Assembly: GCA_900769955.1 (NCBI GenBank)
Contig: CAAGIP010000209.1
Span: forward strand, 1 to 20,272
Length of the DNA stretch: 20,272 bases
Reading direction: 5' to 3'
DNA from: Spirochaetia bacterium
Lineage (GTDB): Bacteria; Spirochaetota; Spirochaetia; Sphaerochaetales; Sphaerochaetaceae
Positions 1-6,549 of this stretch are shown piece by piece. The notes under the pieces were generated by a model that worked only from the letters and a program-made list of their open reading frames with translations, had not been told where the DNA came from and made no database searches. Numbering within the stretch: position 1 is the first letter of the stretch; every line of letters starts with the position of its first letter. A program made the position numbers and the translations under genes.

Positions 1-1
1 C

Positions 2-193
2 CAGTGTCCACACTGTGGCTACACGGAGGACCGTGACATAAAGGCTGCCAAAACAATACTGCTTGCTGGCCAGATTGAAGCCAGCACCCATATGGAACGT
101 ATGGGTACTCCGGTGGAGCAGATGTCAGACTTCCGTCTCTCATATGAGAGCTGGAAGCAATCTGCCGTGAAGCCGGAAGCTGCTACCCTTTAG
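2..193 (+). CDS. tnpB: TnpB (IS200/IS605 OrfB-type) RNA-guided nuclease, C-terminal fragment cut by the window edge
   Basis: Only the last 63 codons are inside the window. They begin with CPHCGYTEDRD, the second half of the TnpB zinc ribbon (a CxxC pair) followed directly by the conserved RDxxAA segment that carries the last RuvC-type catalytic aspartate; the next residues are IKAAKTIL. The C-terminal tail ending in KPEAATL is the usual variable tail of this family, whose coding overlaps the right-end hairpin of the element. TnpB is an RNA-guided endonuclease that helps IS200/IS605 elements persist. Whether the rest of the gene and a tnpA are intact cannot be seen here. The family call is firm from the zinc-ribbon/RDxxAA block; the subfamily is not determined. 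Confidence 0.9.
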   Translation, partial: QCPHCGYTEDRDIKAAKTILLAGQIEASTHMERMGTPVEQMSDFRLSYESWKQSAVKPEAATL

Positions 194-212
194 GGTGGTG
201 GTAGTTCACGGC
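164..212 (+). ncRNA. Candidate 3' part of the TnpB omega-RNA and right-end hairpin
   Basis: GCCGTGAA (164-171) pairs perfectly with TTCACGGC (205-212). Inside it, CTACC (183-187) pairs with GGTAG (200-204), and ACCC (185-188) with GGGT (193-196) is an alternative. The structure spans the tnpB stop codon, which is where IS605 elements place both the right-end hairpin recognised by TnpA and the scaffold of the TnpB guide RNA. By family analogy the omega-RNA would start well upstream inside tnpB and its guide would be the flanking DNA just after the right end. The structure is seen directly; the RNA function and exact element boundary are inferred. Confidence 0.5.
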
Positions 213-306
213 TTTCACCTGGATAATGTTCTCTTCAATCAGGACGGTGTTGCCCCTGTAGTACCTCACTGATGTGATTCCAGGCTTTCAGTAGCTCCTG
301 AGCAAT

Positions 307-344
307 AAAATATTGAGGAAATAGCGTGAAACCTCTGTTATTTT
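307..344 (+). terminator. Weak hairpin in the tnpB-lipoprotein spacer
   Basis: AAAATA (307-312) pairs with TATTTT (339-344) and GAGG (315-318) with CCTC (332-335), with a small internal loop and a 13-nt apical loop. It may end transcription from tnpB. The T-run is part of the stem rather than after it, so this is a poor terminator. The remaining spacer (194-396) shows no convincing gene. Confidence 0.25.
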
Positions 345-396
345 CCATCGTTCTGTGAGAAAATGGCCCCCGAAATATCAACCGGAGGATTCGGAC

Positions 397-987
397 ATGA
401 AGAAGTATTTTATCGTTCTTCTTACTCTGCTGCTCCTGCTTGCAGGCTGCAGCACGACAAAGGTTAAGGAAGTCACTGATCATATGTCCTTCATCGAGGC
501 ACATATGGATGAAGGCTTCCTGACGGGAAAGACTGATTACCTCATTTCAGCAATGATGGCAGCAGCTCCTTATGATACATATAATGAGCTCGAGCTCACC
601 GATTACCACGTTGAGGATGACGGTGTTTCAGTGGTCCTTAAGGGTACACTTGGGGAAGAGTGGGTTACAAAGCTCTCAAAGGTCATAAAGTCTTACACAA
701 TGCCAGACGGAAGTGAGATCGCTGAAAACTATCTCACTGAGAACAAGGGCCGCTTTATGGCAGTGCGTGCAAAGGCATCCCCTGATTCAAACTTCGCATT
801 CCACGTTCCTCTTAATACTATAGTTGAGGTTCAGACTGCCTGGGGTGATATCCTCTACGCCAATGCATCGGATACAAACCATGGAAATGGTGATTACCTC
901 GTATGTCCTGCTGTCGACGGTAAGCCCGATCTCTCTGATGTATGGGTCGTGAACGGTGCGGTTTTCGAAACCACTTATACGAAATAA
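397..987 (+). CDS. Predicted exported lipoprotein, function unknown
   Basis: This encodes 196 residues. The start is the ATG at 397, six-plus bases after a GGAGG at 384-388; an in-frame ATG at 355 would add 14 hydrophilic residues in front of the signal peptide and has no ribosome-binding site. The N-terminus is a textbook lipoprotein signal: MKK, a run of leucines, then LAGC with the lipidated cysteine at residue 18. The mature part is soluble, acidic and rich in short beta-like stretches, with a single cysteine pair-free body. I do not recognise the family. It stands alone: tnpB lies upstream and a strong terminator follows 23 bases after the stop. The protein should be anchored to a membrane facing the periplasm or the surface. 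Confidence 0.8.
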   Translation: MKKYFIVLLTLLLLLAGCSTTKVKEVTDHMSFIEAHMDEGFLTGKTDYLISAMMAAAPYDTYNELELTDYHVEDDGVSVVLKGTLGEEWVTKLSKVIKSYTMPDGSEIAENYLTENKGRFMAVRAKASPDSNFAFHVPLNTIVEVQTAWGDILYANASDTNHGNGDYLVCPAVDGKPDLSDVWVVNGAVFETTYTK

Positions 988-1009
988 TCAGGAAAGGAAC
1001 AATAATAAG

Positions 1010-1038
1010 AAGGCCTTCGGTTCATCACCGGAGGCCTT
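1010..1038. terminator. Bidirectional intrinsic terminator between convergent genes
   Basis: AAGGCCTTCGG (1010-1020) pairs with CCGGAGGCCTT (1028-1038), an 11-bp stem with one G-T pair and a 7-nt loop. A T-rich tract (TTTGTGTTTTATTT) follows on the plus strand, and A-rich sequence precedes it for the minus-strand gene ending at 1045. Confidence 0.88.
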
Positions 1039-1044
1039 TGTGTT

Positions 1045-1629
1045 TTATTTGGTAACGGGGAATTCCAGTGTTTTTCCGGCTATCGGCATCGTGACGCCGG
1101 TATAATACCTGGTGTATCCGTTCCGCCTGTACTCTATATCCTTTCTTCTGCCGCAGTCTGAACCATACACGGGGAAGTATGCTTCCGTCCTGTCATAAAG
1201 CCTGTTATATCGGTATTCATTTCCATCCTTATCATAGGATACGGACGAGCCTGATACTGTGATATCCTCAATAGTGTATCCGGTATAATTAACAATTTTG
1301 ACCCAGGCCCTGTCCGGAATAGGTTCGCAGCGGAGTGTGCCGTCTGTTACTTCCACGGCCATTTGTTTTCTGCCTGAATAGTATTTACCTGTGGTATTCA
1401 GGATTAAGTCATCACCATATGCACCTCTTACTTCTACTTCCTTATTGCCACGGCCGGGTATGGTGACTTTTGAGGTCCTCGTAAAGGATGTCGATGTCAC
1501 TGTCATCGGGGCATCTGTAGGGTTTTCTATGATCAGGGTGTGTATTGTTGTTGATGTGGGAACTCTCACGGCAATGAAGCATGAGGAGAGCAGAATAAGT
1601 ATCAATGGAAGGAATATTGCTTTTTTCAT
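1045..1629 (-). CDS. Predicted lipoprotein, function unknown
   Basis: This encodes 194 residues starting MKKAIF, with a hydrophobic core and a lipobox-like LSSC, lipidated cysteine at residue 17. The rest is beta-rich, with many Thr, Tyr and Arg residues and a repeated Tyr/Arg-rich stretch near the C-terminus. No family is recognised. Start choice is uncertain: in-frame ATGs also lie at 1641 and 1653. The ATG at 1653 overlaps a perfect TATAAT (1652-1657 on the minus strand), so it is likely promoter rather than coding; 1641 would be nearly leaderless; 1629 gives the normal signal peptide. None has a good Shine-Dalgarno. The gene follows tRNA-Val and its terminator on the same strand and probably has its own promoter. 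Confidence 0.72.
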   Translation of the reverse strand: MKKAIFLPLILILLSSCFIAVRVPTSTTIHTLIIENPTDAPMTVTSTSFTRTSKVTIPGRGNKEVEVRGAYGDDLILNTTGKYYSGRKQMAVEVTDGTLRCEPIPDRAWVKIVNYTGYTIEDITVSGSSVSYDKDGNEYRYNRLYDRTEAYFPVYGSDCGRRKDIEYRRNGYTRYYTGVTMPIAGKTLEFPVTK

Positions 1630-1651
1630 GAAGGCAATCATAACACGTACC

Positions 1652-1657
1652 ATTATA
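1652..1657 (-). promoter_or_regulatory. Consensus -10 box (TATAAT) for the minus-strand lipoprotein
   Basis: A perfect TATAAT lies 22 bases before the MKKAIF start. No good -35 is found at 16-18 bases upstream, where the tRNA terminator stem lies, so promoter strength is doubtful. Confidence 0.4.
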
Positions 1658-1663
1658 TACGAA

Positions 1664-1691
1664 AAGACCTGACAGCTCTGTGTCAGGTCTT
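1664..1691 (-). terminator. Intrinsic terminator after tRNA-Val
   Basis: AAGACCTGACA pairs perfectly with TGTCAGGTCTT around a 6-nt loop. On the minus strand it starts just after the tRNA 3' end and is followed by TTTTCG. Confidence 0.8.
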
Positions 1692-1692
1692 A

Positions 1693-1764
1693 TGGGCGAT
1701 ATAGGGTTTGAACCTATGACTTCCACCACGTCAAGGTGGCACTCTCCCGCTGAGTTAATCGCCC
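1693..1764 (-). tRNA. tRNA-Val, anticodon GAC
   Basis: On the minus strand the acceptor stem GGGCGAT pairs with ATCGCCC, followed by discriminator A. The D-arm contains ACTCAGCGGGAGAGT. The anticodon stem-loop is CCACC-TTGACGT-GGTGG, giving anticodon GAC, which reads GTC/GTT valine codons. The T-arm is ATAGG-TTTGAAC-CCTAT. The 3' CCA is not encoded. A good promoter and a terminator flank it. Confidence 0.95.
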
Positions 1765-1776
1765 GAATGCTTTGTC

Positions 1777-1805
1777 TTTATACTCCTTTAAAAAAAAGAT
1801 TGCAA
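1777..1805 (-). promoter_or_regulatory. Sigma-70-type promoter of tRNA-Val
   Basis: On the minus strand TTGCAA (1800-1805), a 17-base spacer and TATAAA (1777-1782) lie 12 bases before the tRNA. It is back to back with the csoR promoter, whose -35 starts 5 bases away. Confidence 0.75.
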
Positions 1806-1810
1806 TAGGA

Positions 1811-1839
1811 TTGACGAAAAATTTTTTGAAATATATTGT
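1811..1839 (+). promoter_or_regulatory. Promoter of the csoR-copA operon
   Basis: TTGACG at 1811-1816 is followed after 17 bases by TATTGT (1834-1839); TATATT at 15 bases is an alternative -10. The CsoR-like operator begins immediately downstream. Confidence 0.65.
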
Positions 1840-1840
1840 T

Positions 1841-1865
1841 TATATACCCCATGGAGGTATATATA
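1841..1865 (+). promoter_or_regulatory. Candidate CsoR operator overlapping the csoR ribosome-binding site
   Basis: The half-sites TATATACCCC and GGAGGTATATA form a near-perfect inverted repeat (TATACCyC-ATG-GrGGTATA core). An AT-flanked run of C facing a run of G is the usual CsoR operator form. The right arm contains the GGAGG (1853-1857) of csoR, 7 bases before its ATG. A bound repressor would cover the transcription start region. Confidence 0.65.
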
Positions 1866-2161
1866 TGGAGTGCTGTTGCAGACAGAAGAATACAAAGAGA
1901 AGTGAAGAAGAGATAAAGAGTCTGGTAACGAGACTCAACCGGATTGAGGGACAGATCAGGGGAATAAGAAGGATGGTGGAGGAGAATGTCTACTGCAATG
2001 ACATTCTCATTCAGGCAGGTGCTGCCAATGCCGCACTGAATTCCTTTTCCCGTGAGCTGCTTGACCAGCACATGAGATCATGTGTGGCTGAGGAGCTGAA
2101 AAGCGGTAATGATGATGTCATCGATGAACTCATGAAGACTCTGGAGAAGTTGATGAAATGA
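1865..2161 (+). CDS. csoR: CsoR family copper-sensing transcriptional repressor
   Basis: This encodes 98 residues, normal for the family. The start at ATG 1865 is set by GGAGG 7 bases upstream; earlier in-frame starts would run through the promoter. The body has the CsoR signature VTRLNRIEGQIRGIRRMVEE and the Cu(I) ligand set Cys44, His69 and Cys73, with the same 25/4 spacing as the C-H-C triad of Mycobacterium tuberculosis CsoR, and Tyr43 beside the first cysteine. CsoR is an all-helical tetramer that binds DNA without copper and lets go when Cu(I) binds. An extra CCC at residues 3-5 is unusual and could help capture metal. The stop overlaps the copA start (ATGA), so the two are translationally coupled and the regulator is autoregulated. 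Confidence 0.93.
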   Translation: MECCCRQKNTKRSEEEIKSLVTRLNRIEGQIRGIRRMVEENVYCNDILIQAGAANAALNSFSRELLDQHMRSCVAEELKSGNDDVIDELMKTLEKLMK

Positions 2162-4617
2162 AGAAGGAATACTGTGTCACGGGTATGAGCTGTGCCGCAT
2201 GCTCGGCGAGTGTAGAGCGGGCGGTGAAGAAGGTTCCCGGAGCTGACAGCGTGGCTGTCAATCTGCTGTCGGGCTCAATGACTGTTGATGGAAACGCTTT
2301 AGAAGATGATGTGATATCAGCCGTGAGGAAAGCGGGCTATGGTGCATCCGTTAAGGGTAAGGAGTCAGCTCCTGCTGATGTTAAGAAGGATAACGATGTG
2401 ATGAAGACACGTCTCATCTCGTCTCTCATCCTTCTTGCCGTGCACATGTACATATCGATGGGATCGATGGCTGGCCTGCCGCTTCCTTCATTCATCAACC
2501 ACAGTGTGAATGCGGTGATACAGCTTACCATATCGATGATGATAATGTTCATAAACAGGAAGTTCTTCATCAGCGGAGGAAAGGCGCTCATTCACCGGTC
2601 CCCCAATATGGATACCCTTGTGTCGATGGGTGCATCGGCGGCATTCATCTACAGCTATGTTGCCCTGATGCTGATGCTTACTGATCATATGGGCGGACAT
2701 CAGTACTACCATGAGCTTTACTTTGAGGCATCTTCAACGATCCTCACGCTCATAACAGTGGGTAAGACGCTTGAAGCCAGGAGCAAGGTAAAGACAGCGT
2801 CCGCAATTCAGGCTCTCATGAACCTGGCACCCAAGACTGCTGTTGCCGAGAGGGATGGGAAGGAAGTGACTGTAGAGGTGTCTGAGCTGAAGAAGGATGA
2901 TGTCTTCATCCTCTATCCCGGATCATCCGTTCCCGTGGACGGTGTGATCATAACGGGTTCATCCACGTTTGATGAATCATCACTTACAGGTGAAAGCATA
3001 CCTGTGGACAGAAGCGTCGGGGAGAACGTCTCTGCAGGAACGATCAACGTATCGGGTAACCTGAGGGTAAGGGCCACAAGGGTAGGTGAGGACACAACTC
3101 TCAGCCAGATCATAAAGCTTGTGAATGAGGCCTCCTCATCAAAGGCGCCGGTAAGCCGCCTTGCGGACAGGGTATCGGGTGTGTTCGTCCCTGTCGTAAT
3201 GGTCATCGCGGCAGTCACCTTTGTCCTTCAGCTTGCTTTCGGTGCAGAGTTTTCATATGCCCTTTCGAGGGCGGTTGCCGTGCTGGTCATAAGCTGTCCC
3301 TGCGCACTCGGGCTTGCAACTCCCGTTGCGATTATGGCAGCTTCCGGCAAAGGAGCATCCGCCGGTATCCTCTTCAAGGATGCCGCAGTGCTTGAGAATA
3401 CGGGAAAGGCTTCAATTGCCGTCTTTGACAAGACGGGAACGGTAACAGAAGGAAAGATGAAGGTATCGGATGTTATCCCCGTAAGCGTAAGCGCCGGGGA
3501 ACTCATGAGCCTTGCTTATTCTCTGGAGTCCATGAGTGAGCATCCGATCGCGAAAGCCGTTTCCGATCATGCATTATCCTCCGCAGTAAAGGCTGAAAAA
3601 TGCACATCCTTCCGTGCACTTCCCGGTTATGGTGTCGAAGGAGAACTGAACGGAAGGACACTGAGAGGCGGCAGTGTGAAGTTCATTTCCTCCCTCGTGT
3701 CCCTTCCTGATGATATTAAAGCCATTACCGACAGGCTTTCCTCAGAAGGTAAGACACCGCTTATTTTCCTCTCCGATGAATCAGTCTCAGGTATCATCGC
3801 AGTGCGCGATGATCTCAGGAGTGATGCTCCTGAGGCTGTAAGGGAACTTAAGGCCATGGGGCTTAAGACAGTCCTTATGACGGGAGACAATGAAAGGACC
3901 GCAAGGGCAGTTGCAGGGGAAGCGGGTTTTGATGAAGTCATAAGCGGTGTGCTTCCGCAGGGTAAGGAAGAGCATGTCAGACGGCTTCAGAAAAGCGGCC
4001 GTGTGATAATGGTCGGTGACGGGATCAACGATGCACCGTCCCTGACACGTGCGGATATAGGAATGGCAGTATCGGGCGGAACTGACATAGCGATCAATTC
4101 CGCATCAGTCATTCTAATGAATTCAGGTGTAAGGGCCGTGCCCGCAGCTGTAAGGTTATCAAGAAAGACGCTCACGATAATTAAGGAGAACCTGTTCTGG
4201 GCTTTTATCTACAACTGCATCGGCATCCCGCTTGCGGCAGGCGTATTCACGCCGTTGCTCGGCATATCGTTAAACCCGATGTTCGCATCGCTTGCAATGA
4301 GCCTTTCATCGGTATGTGTGGTTACAAATGCGCTGAGACTCGGCATCATGGATGTGTTTTCTTCGGCGCACGACAGAAAAAAGACTTTCCGTAAGGAGGA
4401 AAAGACAATGGAAAAGACACTTGTTATTGAGGGCATGATGTGCTCCCACTGTGAGAAGAGAGTTAAGAAGGCCCTTGAGGCCGTTGACGGAGTCGTCAGT
4501 GCCGAAGTCAGCCATGAAAAGGGCACTGCAGTCGTCACGCTGGGAAAAAACGTGAGTGACGAAGTGCTGAAGAAAGCCGTTGAGGATGAGGATTACCCGG
4601 TTCTTTCAGTGAAGTGA
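2158..4617 (+). CDS. copA: Cu(I)-exporting P1B-1 ATPase CopA with fused C-terminal CopZ-like domain
   Basis: This encodes 819 residues. An N-terminal heavy-metal domain (about 1-65) has GMSCAAC with Cys12 and Cys15. The ATPase core has TGES (277-280), the membrane CPC metal site (380-382), the phosphorylation motif DKTGT with Asp424, the HP motif of the nucleotide domain (462-463) and GDGIND (620-625). The last two membrane helices carry Tyr685-Asn686 and Met714/Ser717/Ser718, the residue set that marks Cu(I) specificity. It pumps cytosolic Cu(I) out at the expense of ATP. After a short charged linker (about 735-750) comes a second heavy-metal domain (751-819) with GMMCSHC. That extra domain is preceded inside the reading frame by a strong ribosome-binding site, so it may also be made alone. 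The gene starts inside the csoR stop codon. Confidence 0.95.
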   Translation: MKKEYCVTGMSCAACSASVERAVKKVPGADSVAVNLLSGSMTVDGNALEDDVISAVRKAGYGASVKGKESAPADVKKDNDVMKTRLISSLILLAVHMYISMGSMAGLPLPSFINHSVNAVIQLTISMMIMFINRKFFISGGKALIHRSPNMDTLVSMGASAAFIYSYVALMLMLTDHMGGHQYYHELYFEASSTILTLITVGKTLEARSKVKTASAIQALMNLAPKTAVAERDGKEVTVEVSELKKDDVFILYPGSSVPVDGVIITGSSTFDESSLTGESIPVDRSVGENVSAGTINVSGNLRVRATRVGEDTTLSQIIKLVNEASSSKAPVSRLADRVSGVFVPVVMVIAAVTFVLQLAFGAEFSYALSRAVAVLVISCPCALGLATPVAIMAASGKGASAGILFKDAAVLENTGKASIAVFDKTGTVTEGKMKVSDVIPVSVSAGELMSLAYSLESMSEHPIAKAVSDHALSSAVKAEKCTSFRALPGYGVEGELNGRTLRGGSVKFISSLVSLPDDIKAITDRLSSEGKTPLIFLSDESVSGIIAVRDDLRSDAPEAVRELKAMGLKTVLMTGDNERTARAVAGEAGFDEVISGVLPQGKEEHVRRLQKSGRVIMVGDGINDAPSLTRADIGMAVSGGTDIAINSASVILMNSGVRAVPAAVRLSRKTLTIIKENLFWAFIYNCIGIPLAAGVFTPLLGISLNPMFASLAMSLSSVCVVTNALRLGIMDVFSSAHDRKKTFRKEEKTMEKTLVIEGMMCSHCEKRVKKALEAVDGVVSAEVSHEKGTAVVTLGKNVSDEVLKKAVEDEDYPVLSVK
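4408..4617 (+). CDS. Possible free CopZ-like copper chaperone made from an internal start in copA
   Basis: An ATG at 4408 lies in the copA frame, 8 bases after AAGGAGG (4393-4399), the strongest ribosome-binding site form in this operon. Starting there gives a 69-residue protein, exactly one heavy-metal-associated domain, with GMMCSHC (ligand Cys12 and Cys15 of the short form) and the usual CopZ length. It would bind cytosolic Cu(I) and hand it to CopA or to CsoR. No stop codon separates it from the ATPase, so the region is both a fused domain and a candidate separate product. A sequencing error removing a stop codon is a possible other explanation, but the frame is the same on both sides and only a lost stop would be needed. 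Confidence 0.5.
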   Translation: MEKTLVIEGMMCSHCEKRVKKALEAVDGVVSAEVSHEKGTAVVTLGKNVSDEVLKKAVEDEDYPVLSVK

Positions 4618-4648
4618 CACTTGCCGATTTTCCATGGAGGGCATACTT

Positions 4649-5434
4649 TTGTTTTCCATGGAAACATTGATAACTGTTCTGGTCTGCCTGCTGGCCGGAC
4701 TCGGTGCCGGTCTCGGGACAGGTTTTGCCGGGCTTTCCGCCGCGGCAGTGATTTCGCCGATGCTCATCACCTTTCTCGGTATGGATCCATACCAGGCGGT
4801 GGGCATCGCGCTTGCTTCTGACGTGCTTGCTTCCGCAGTCAGTGCATTCACATACTGGAAGAATAAGAACATCGATATAAGAAACGGTGTCCTGATGATG
4901 GCATTCGTCCTCATCTTCACCATGATCGGAAGCTATGCATCCTCCCTTATCGAAAGCACCACGATGGGTAACTTCTCCGTCTTCATGACAATGCTGCTCG
5001 GTATCAAGTTCATACTGAAGCCCGTCATGACTACAAAGGAGAAGATGGCCTCGGTGTCTGCCTCAAAGCGGGCTGTGCAGTCCGTGATCTGCGGTGCCAT
5101 GATCGGCTTCATATGCGGCTTCGTCGGAGCCGGAGGCGGAATGATGATGCTTCTCGTGCTTACCAGCGTGCTGGGCTATGAGCTTAAGACCGCAGTCGGA
5201 ACAAGCGTGTTCATCATGGCGTTCACCGCACTTACCGGGGCGCTCAGCCACTTCGCGCTCTCAGGCGCACCTGACTGGACCGTGCTGGTGCTCTGCGTTC
5301 TCTTCACGCTGCTCTTCGCCCGTATCGGGGCCAGGATCGCGAATAAGGCCGAGACCAGAAAGCTCAACCGCATGACCGGTGTCATCCTCCTGATCCTCGG
5401 AATCGTCGTCATCGGCTTCAACCTCATAGCATAA
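4649..5434 (+). CDS. TauE/SafE family membrane transporter, third gene of the copper operon
   Basis: The protein is about 261 residues with roughly eight hydrophobic helices in two similar halves. Each half starts with a glycine-rich segment (GAGLGTGFAGLSAA near the N-terminus; GFVGAGGGMMMLLVL past the middle), which is characteristic of TauE/SafE. The family exports sulfite, sulfoacetate and other small sulfur compounds, but members beside copper genes have no settled substrate. Start choice: TTG at 4649 is in frame and 7 bases after a perfect GGAGGG (4636-4641). The ATG at 4634 has no ribosome-binding site and would contain that motif, giving 266 residues; the ATG at 4658 is 16 bases from it. 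It follows copA by about 30 bases and should be co-induced by copper. Confidence 0.85.
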   Translation: MFSMETLITVLVCLLAGLGAGLGTGFAGLSAAAVISPMLITFLGMDPYQAVGIALASDVLASAVSAFTYWKNKNIDIRNGVLMMAFVLIFTMIGSYASSLIESTTMGNFSVFMTMLLGIKFILKPVMTTKEKMASVSASKRAVQSVICGAMIGFICGFVGAGGGMMMLLVLTSVLGYELKTAVGTSVFIMAFTALTGALSHFALSGAPDWTVLVLCVLFTLLFARIGARIANKAETRKLNRMTGVILLILGIVVIGFNLIA

Positions 5435-5438
5435 GGAT

Positions 5439-5467
5439 TTGCCGATAACCGGTTCTCTGTTTATATT
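5439..5467 (+). promoter_or_regulatory. Promoter of the choloylglycine-hydrolase gene, predicting a leaderless mRNA
   Basis: TTGCCG (5439-5444), a 17-base spacer and TATATT (5462-5467) are followed by only AGAGTT before the ATG at 5474. Transcription starting about 7 bases after the -10 box would begin at or next to the start codon. Confidence 0.6.
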
Positions 5468-5473
5468 AGAGTT

Positions 5474-6445
5474 ATGTGTACAGCAGCAACTTACAGAACC
5501 GAGGACCATTACTTCGGACGTACTCTCGATTACGACTTCTCCTATGGGGAAGAAGTGGTCATCACACCAAGAAAACACCGTCTTGTCTTCAGGAACGCAC
5601 CCGCCATTGAGGAGCACAATGCAATAATCGGCATGGCTCTCGTCATGGACGGCACCCCGCTCTACTTCGAAGGGATAAATGAGAAGGGGGTAGGCATGGC
5701 CGGACTCAACTTTGTCCATAATGCATGCTACAGCGACACTCTTTCCGATGATAAGACCAACATAGCCCAGTTCGAGTTCATTCCGTACATCCTGGCCCTG
5801 GCCGGAAGTGCGGATGAGGCGATCGACATCATCAGGCACACGAACGTTACTTCCGTCCCCTTCAGTGATAAGCTTCCCTCCGCTGAGCTGCACTACCTCA
5901 TAGCGGACAGGGATAAGGCATATACCGTTGAAATCATGAAGGATGGCATTCACATATATGACAACCCTGTGGGATGTCTTACCAACAATCCTCCCTTCGA
6001 CAAACAGCTTTTTTCTCTGAATAACTACAGGAGACTGACACCCAAAGACGTGAGCGATACATTCGGCCTCCCGCTTGACCAGTATTCCCGCGGAATGGGC
6101 GGCATCGGGCTTCCGGGGGACCTCTCCAGCCAGTCAAGGTTCGTACGTGTATCCTACGTTAAGCTGAACTCCCTCTCAGGAAAGGGGGAAGCGGAAAGCG
6201 TCAGTCAGTTCTTCCACATCCTCTCAAGTGTCGATCAGCAGCGGGGCTGCTGTGAGGTAAAGCCCGGAGAGTTCGAGATAACGCTCTATACGACTTGTTA
6301 CAACACTGATAAGGGCATCATGTACTACACGACCTATGATAACCATCAGATAAGTGCCGTGAACTTGCATCATGAGAATCTGGATGGATCGGAGCTCATA
6401 CGCTACAGGGTTGCCCGTGGGGAGCATATAAATTATCAGAACTGA
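5474..6445 (+). CDS. Choloylglycine hydrolase family Ntn hydrolase (bile-salt hydrolase / penicillin V acylase type)
   Basis: This encodes 323 residues, normal for the family. The start is fixed because removal of Met exposes Cys2, the N-terminal nucleophile. Other active-site positions match the family: Arg16 and Asp19 (FGRTLDYD), Asn79 (GMAGLNF), Asn172 (LTNNPPF) and Arg222 (SRFVR), corresponding to Arg18, Asp21, Asn82, Asn175 and Arg228 of Clostridium perfringens CBAH-1. The enzyme hydrolyses amide bonds, such as those of conjugated bile salts, phenoxymethylpenicillin or acyl-homoserine lactones; the sequence alone does not decide which. With no signal peptide it is cytoplasmic. It lies 39 bases after the TauE gene but has its own promoter. 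No convincing Shine-Dalgarno precedes it. A bile-salt role would fit a gut host. Confidence 0.9.
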   Translation: MCTAATYRTEDHYFGRTLDYDFSYGEEVVITPRKHRLVFRNAPAIEEHNAIIGMALVMDGTPLYFEGINEKGVGMAGLNFVHNACYSDTLSDDKTNIAQFEFIPYILALAGSADEAIDIIRHTNVTSVPFSDKLPSAELHYLIADRDKAYTVEIMKDGIHIYDNPVGCLTNNPPFDKQLFSLNNYRRLTPKDVSDTFGLPLDQYSRGMGGIGLPGDLSSQSRFVRVSYVKLNSLSGKGEAESVSQFFHILSSVDQQRGCCEVKPGEFEITLYTTCYNTDKGIMYYTTYDNHQISAVNLHHENLDGSELIRYRVARGEHINYQN

Positions 6446-6486
6446 CAGGCCGTCAGTCGCTGATCCTTGATTGCATAAATTAAGAG

Positions 6487-6549
6487 TCACCTCACACTGG
6501 GTGCCTCCGTCATATCCGCGTTAGCGGGACCGTAATTTCCGGGCCGCAT
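6487..6549 (-). pseudogene. Short frame resembling the tail and right-end hairpin of a tnpB-type element (relic, tentative)
   Basis: The 176-base gap 6446-6621 between convergent genes contains, on the minus strand, GGAGGTGAAT, an ATG and a 20-codon frame ending in TEAPSVR. TnpB-type proteins often end in EAP-like tails because the codons overlap the right-end hairpin. Here the tail codons GAGgCACC and GGTGaCTC can pair across the stop. Nearby CCGCTAACGCGG forms another small hairpin. No other TnpB part is recognisable upstream in this frame, which meets a stop codon after five residues. It could instead be a genuine small peptide gene, as the ribosome-binding site is strong. A terminator for the two flanking genes is not obvious. 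Confidence 0.25.

Noticed and set aside
235..504. Minus-strand frame of 89 codons across the tnpB-lipoprotein spacer
   Set aside because: It overlaps the start and signal peptide of a well-supported lipoprotein gene, has no ribosome-binding site and resembles no known protein.
2158..4617. copA treated as two separate adjacent genes
   Set aside because: No stop codon or frameshift separates the ATPase from the C-terminal metal domain; the frame is continuous, so it is kept as one gene with a possible internal start.
5261..5953. Minus-strand frame of 230 codons
   Set aside because: It runs antisense through the TauE and hydrolase genes, has very acidic low-quality composition and no start signal; it is a shadow of their codon pattern.
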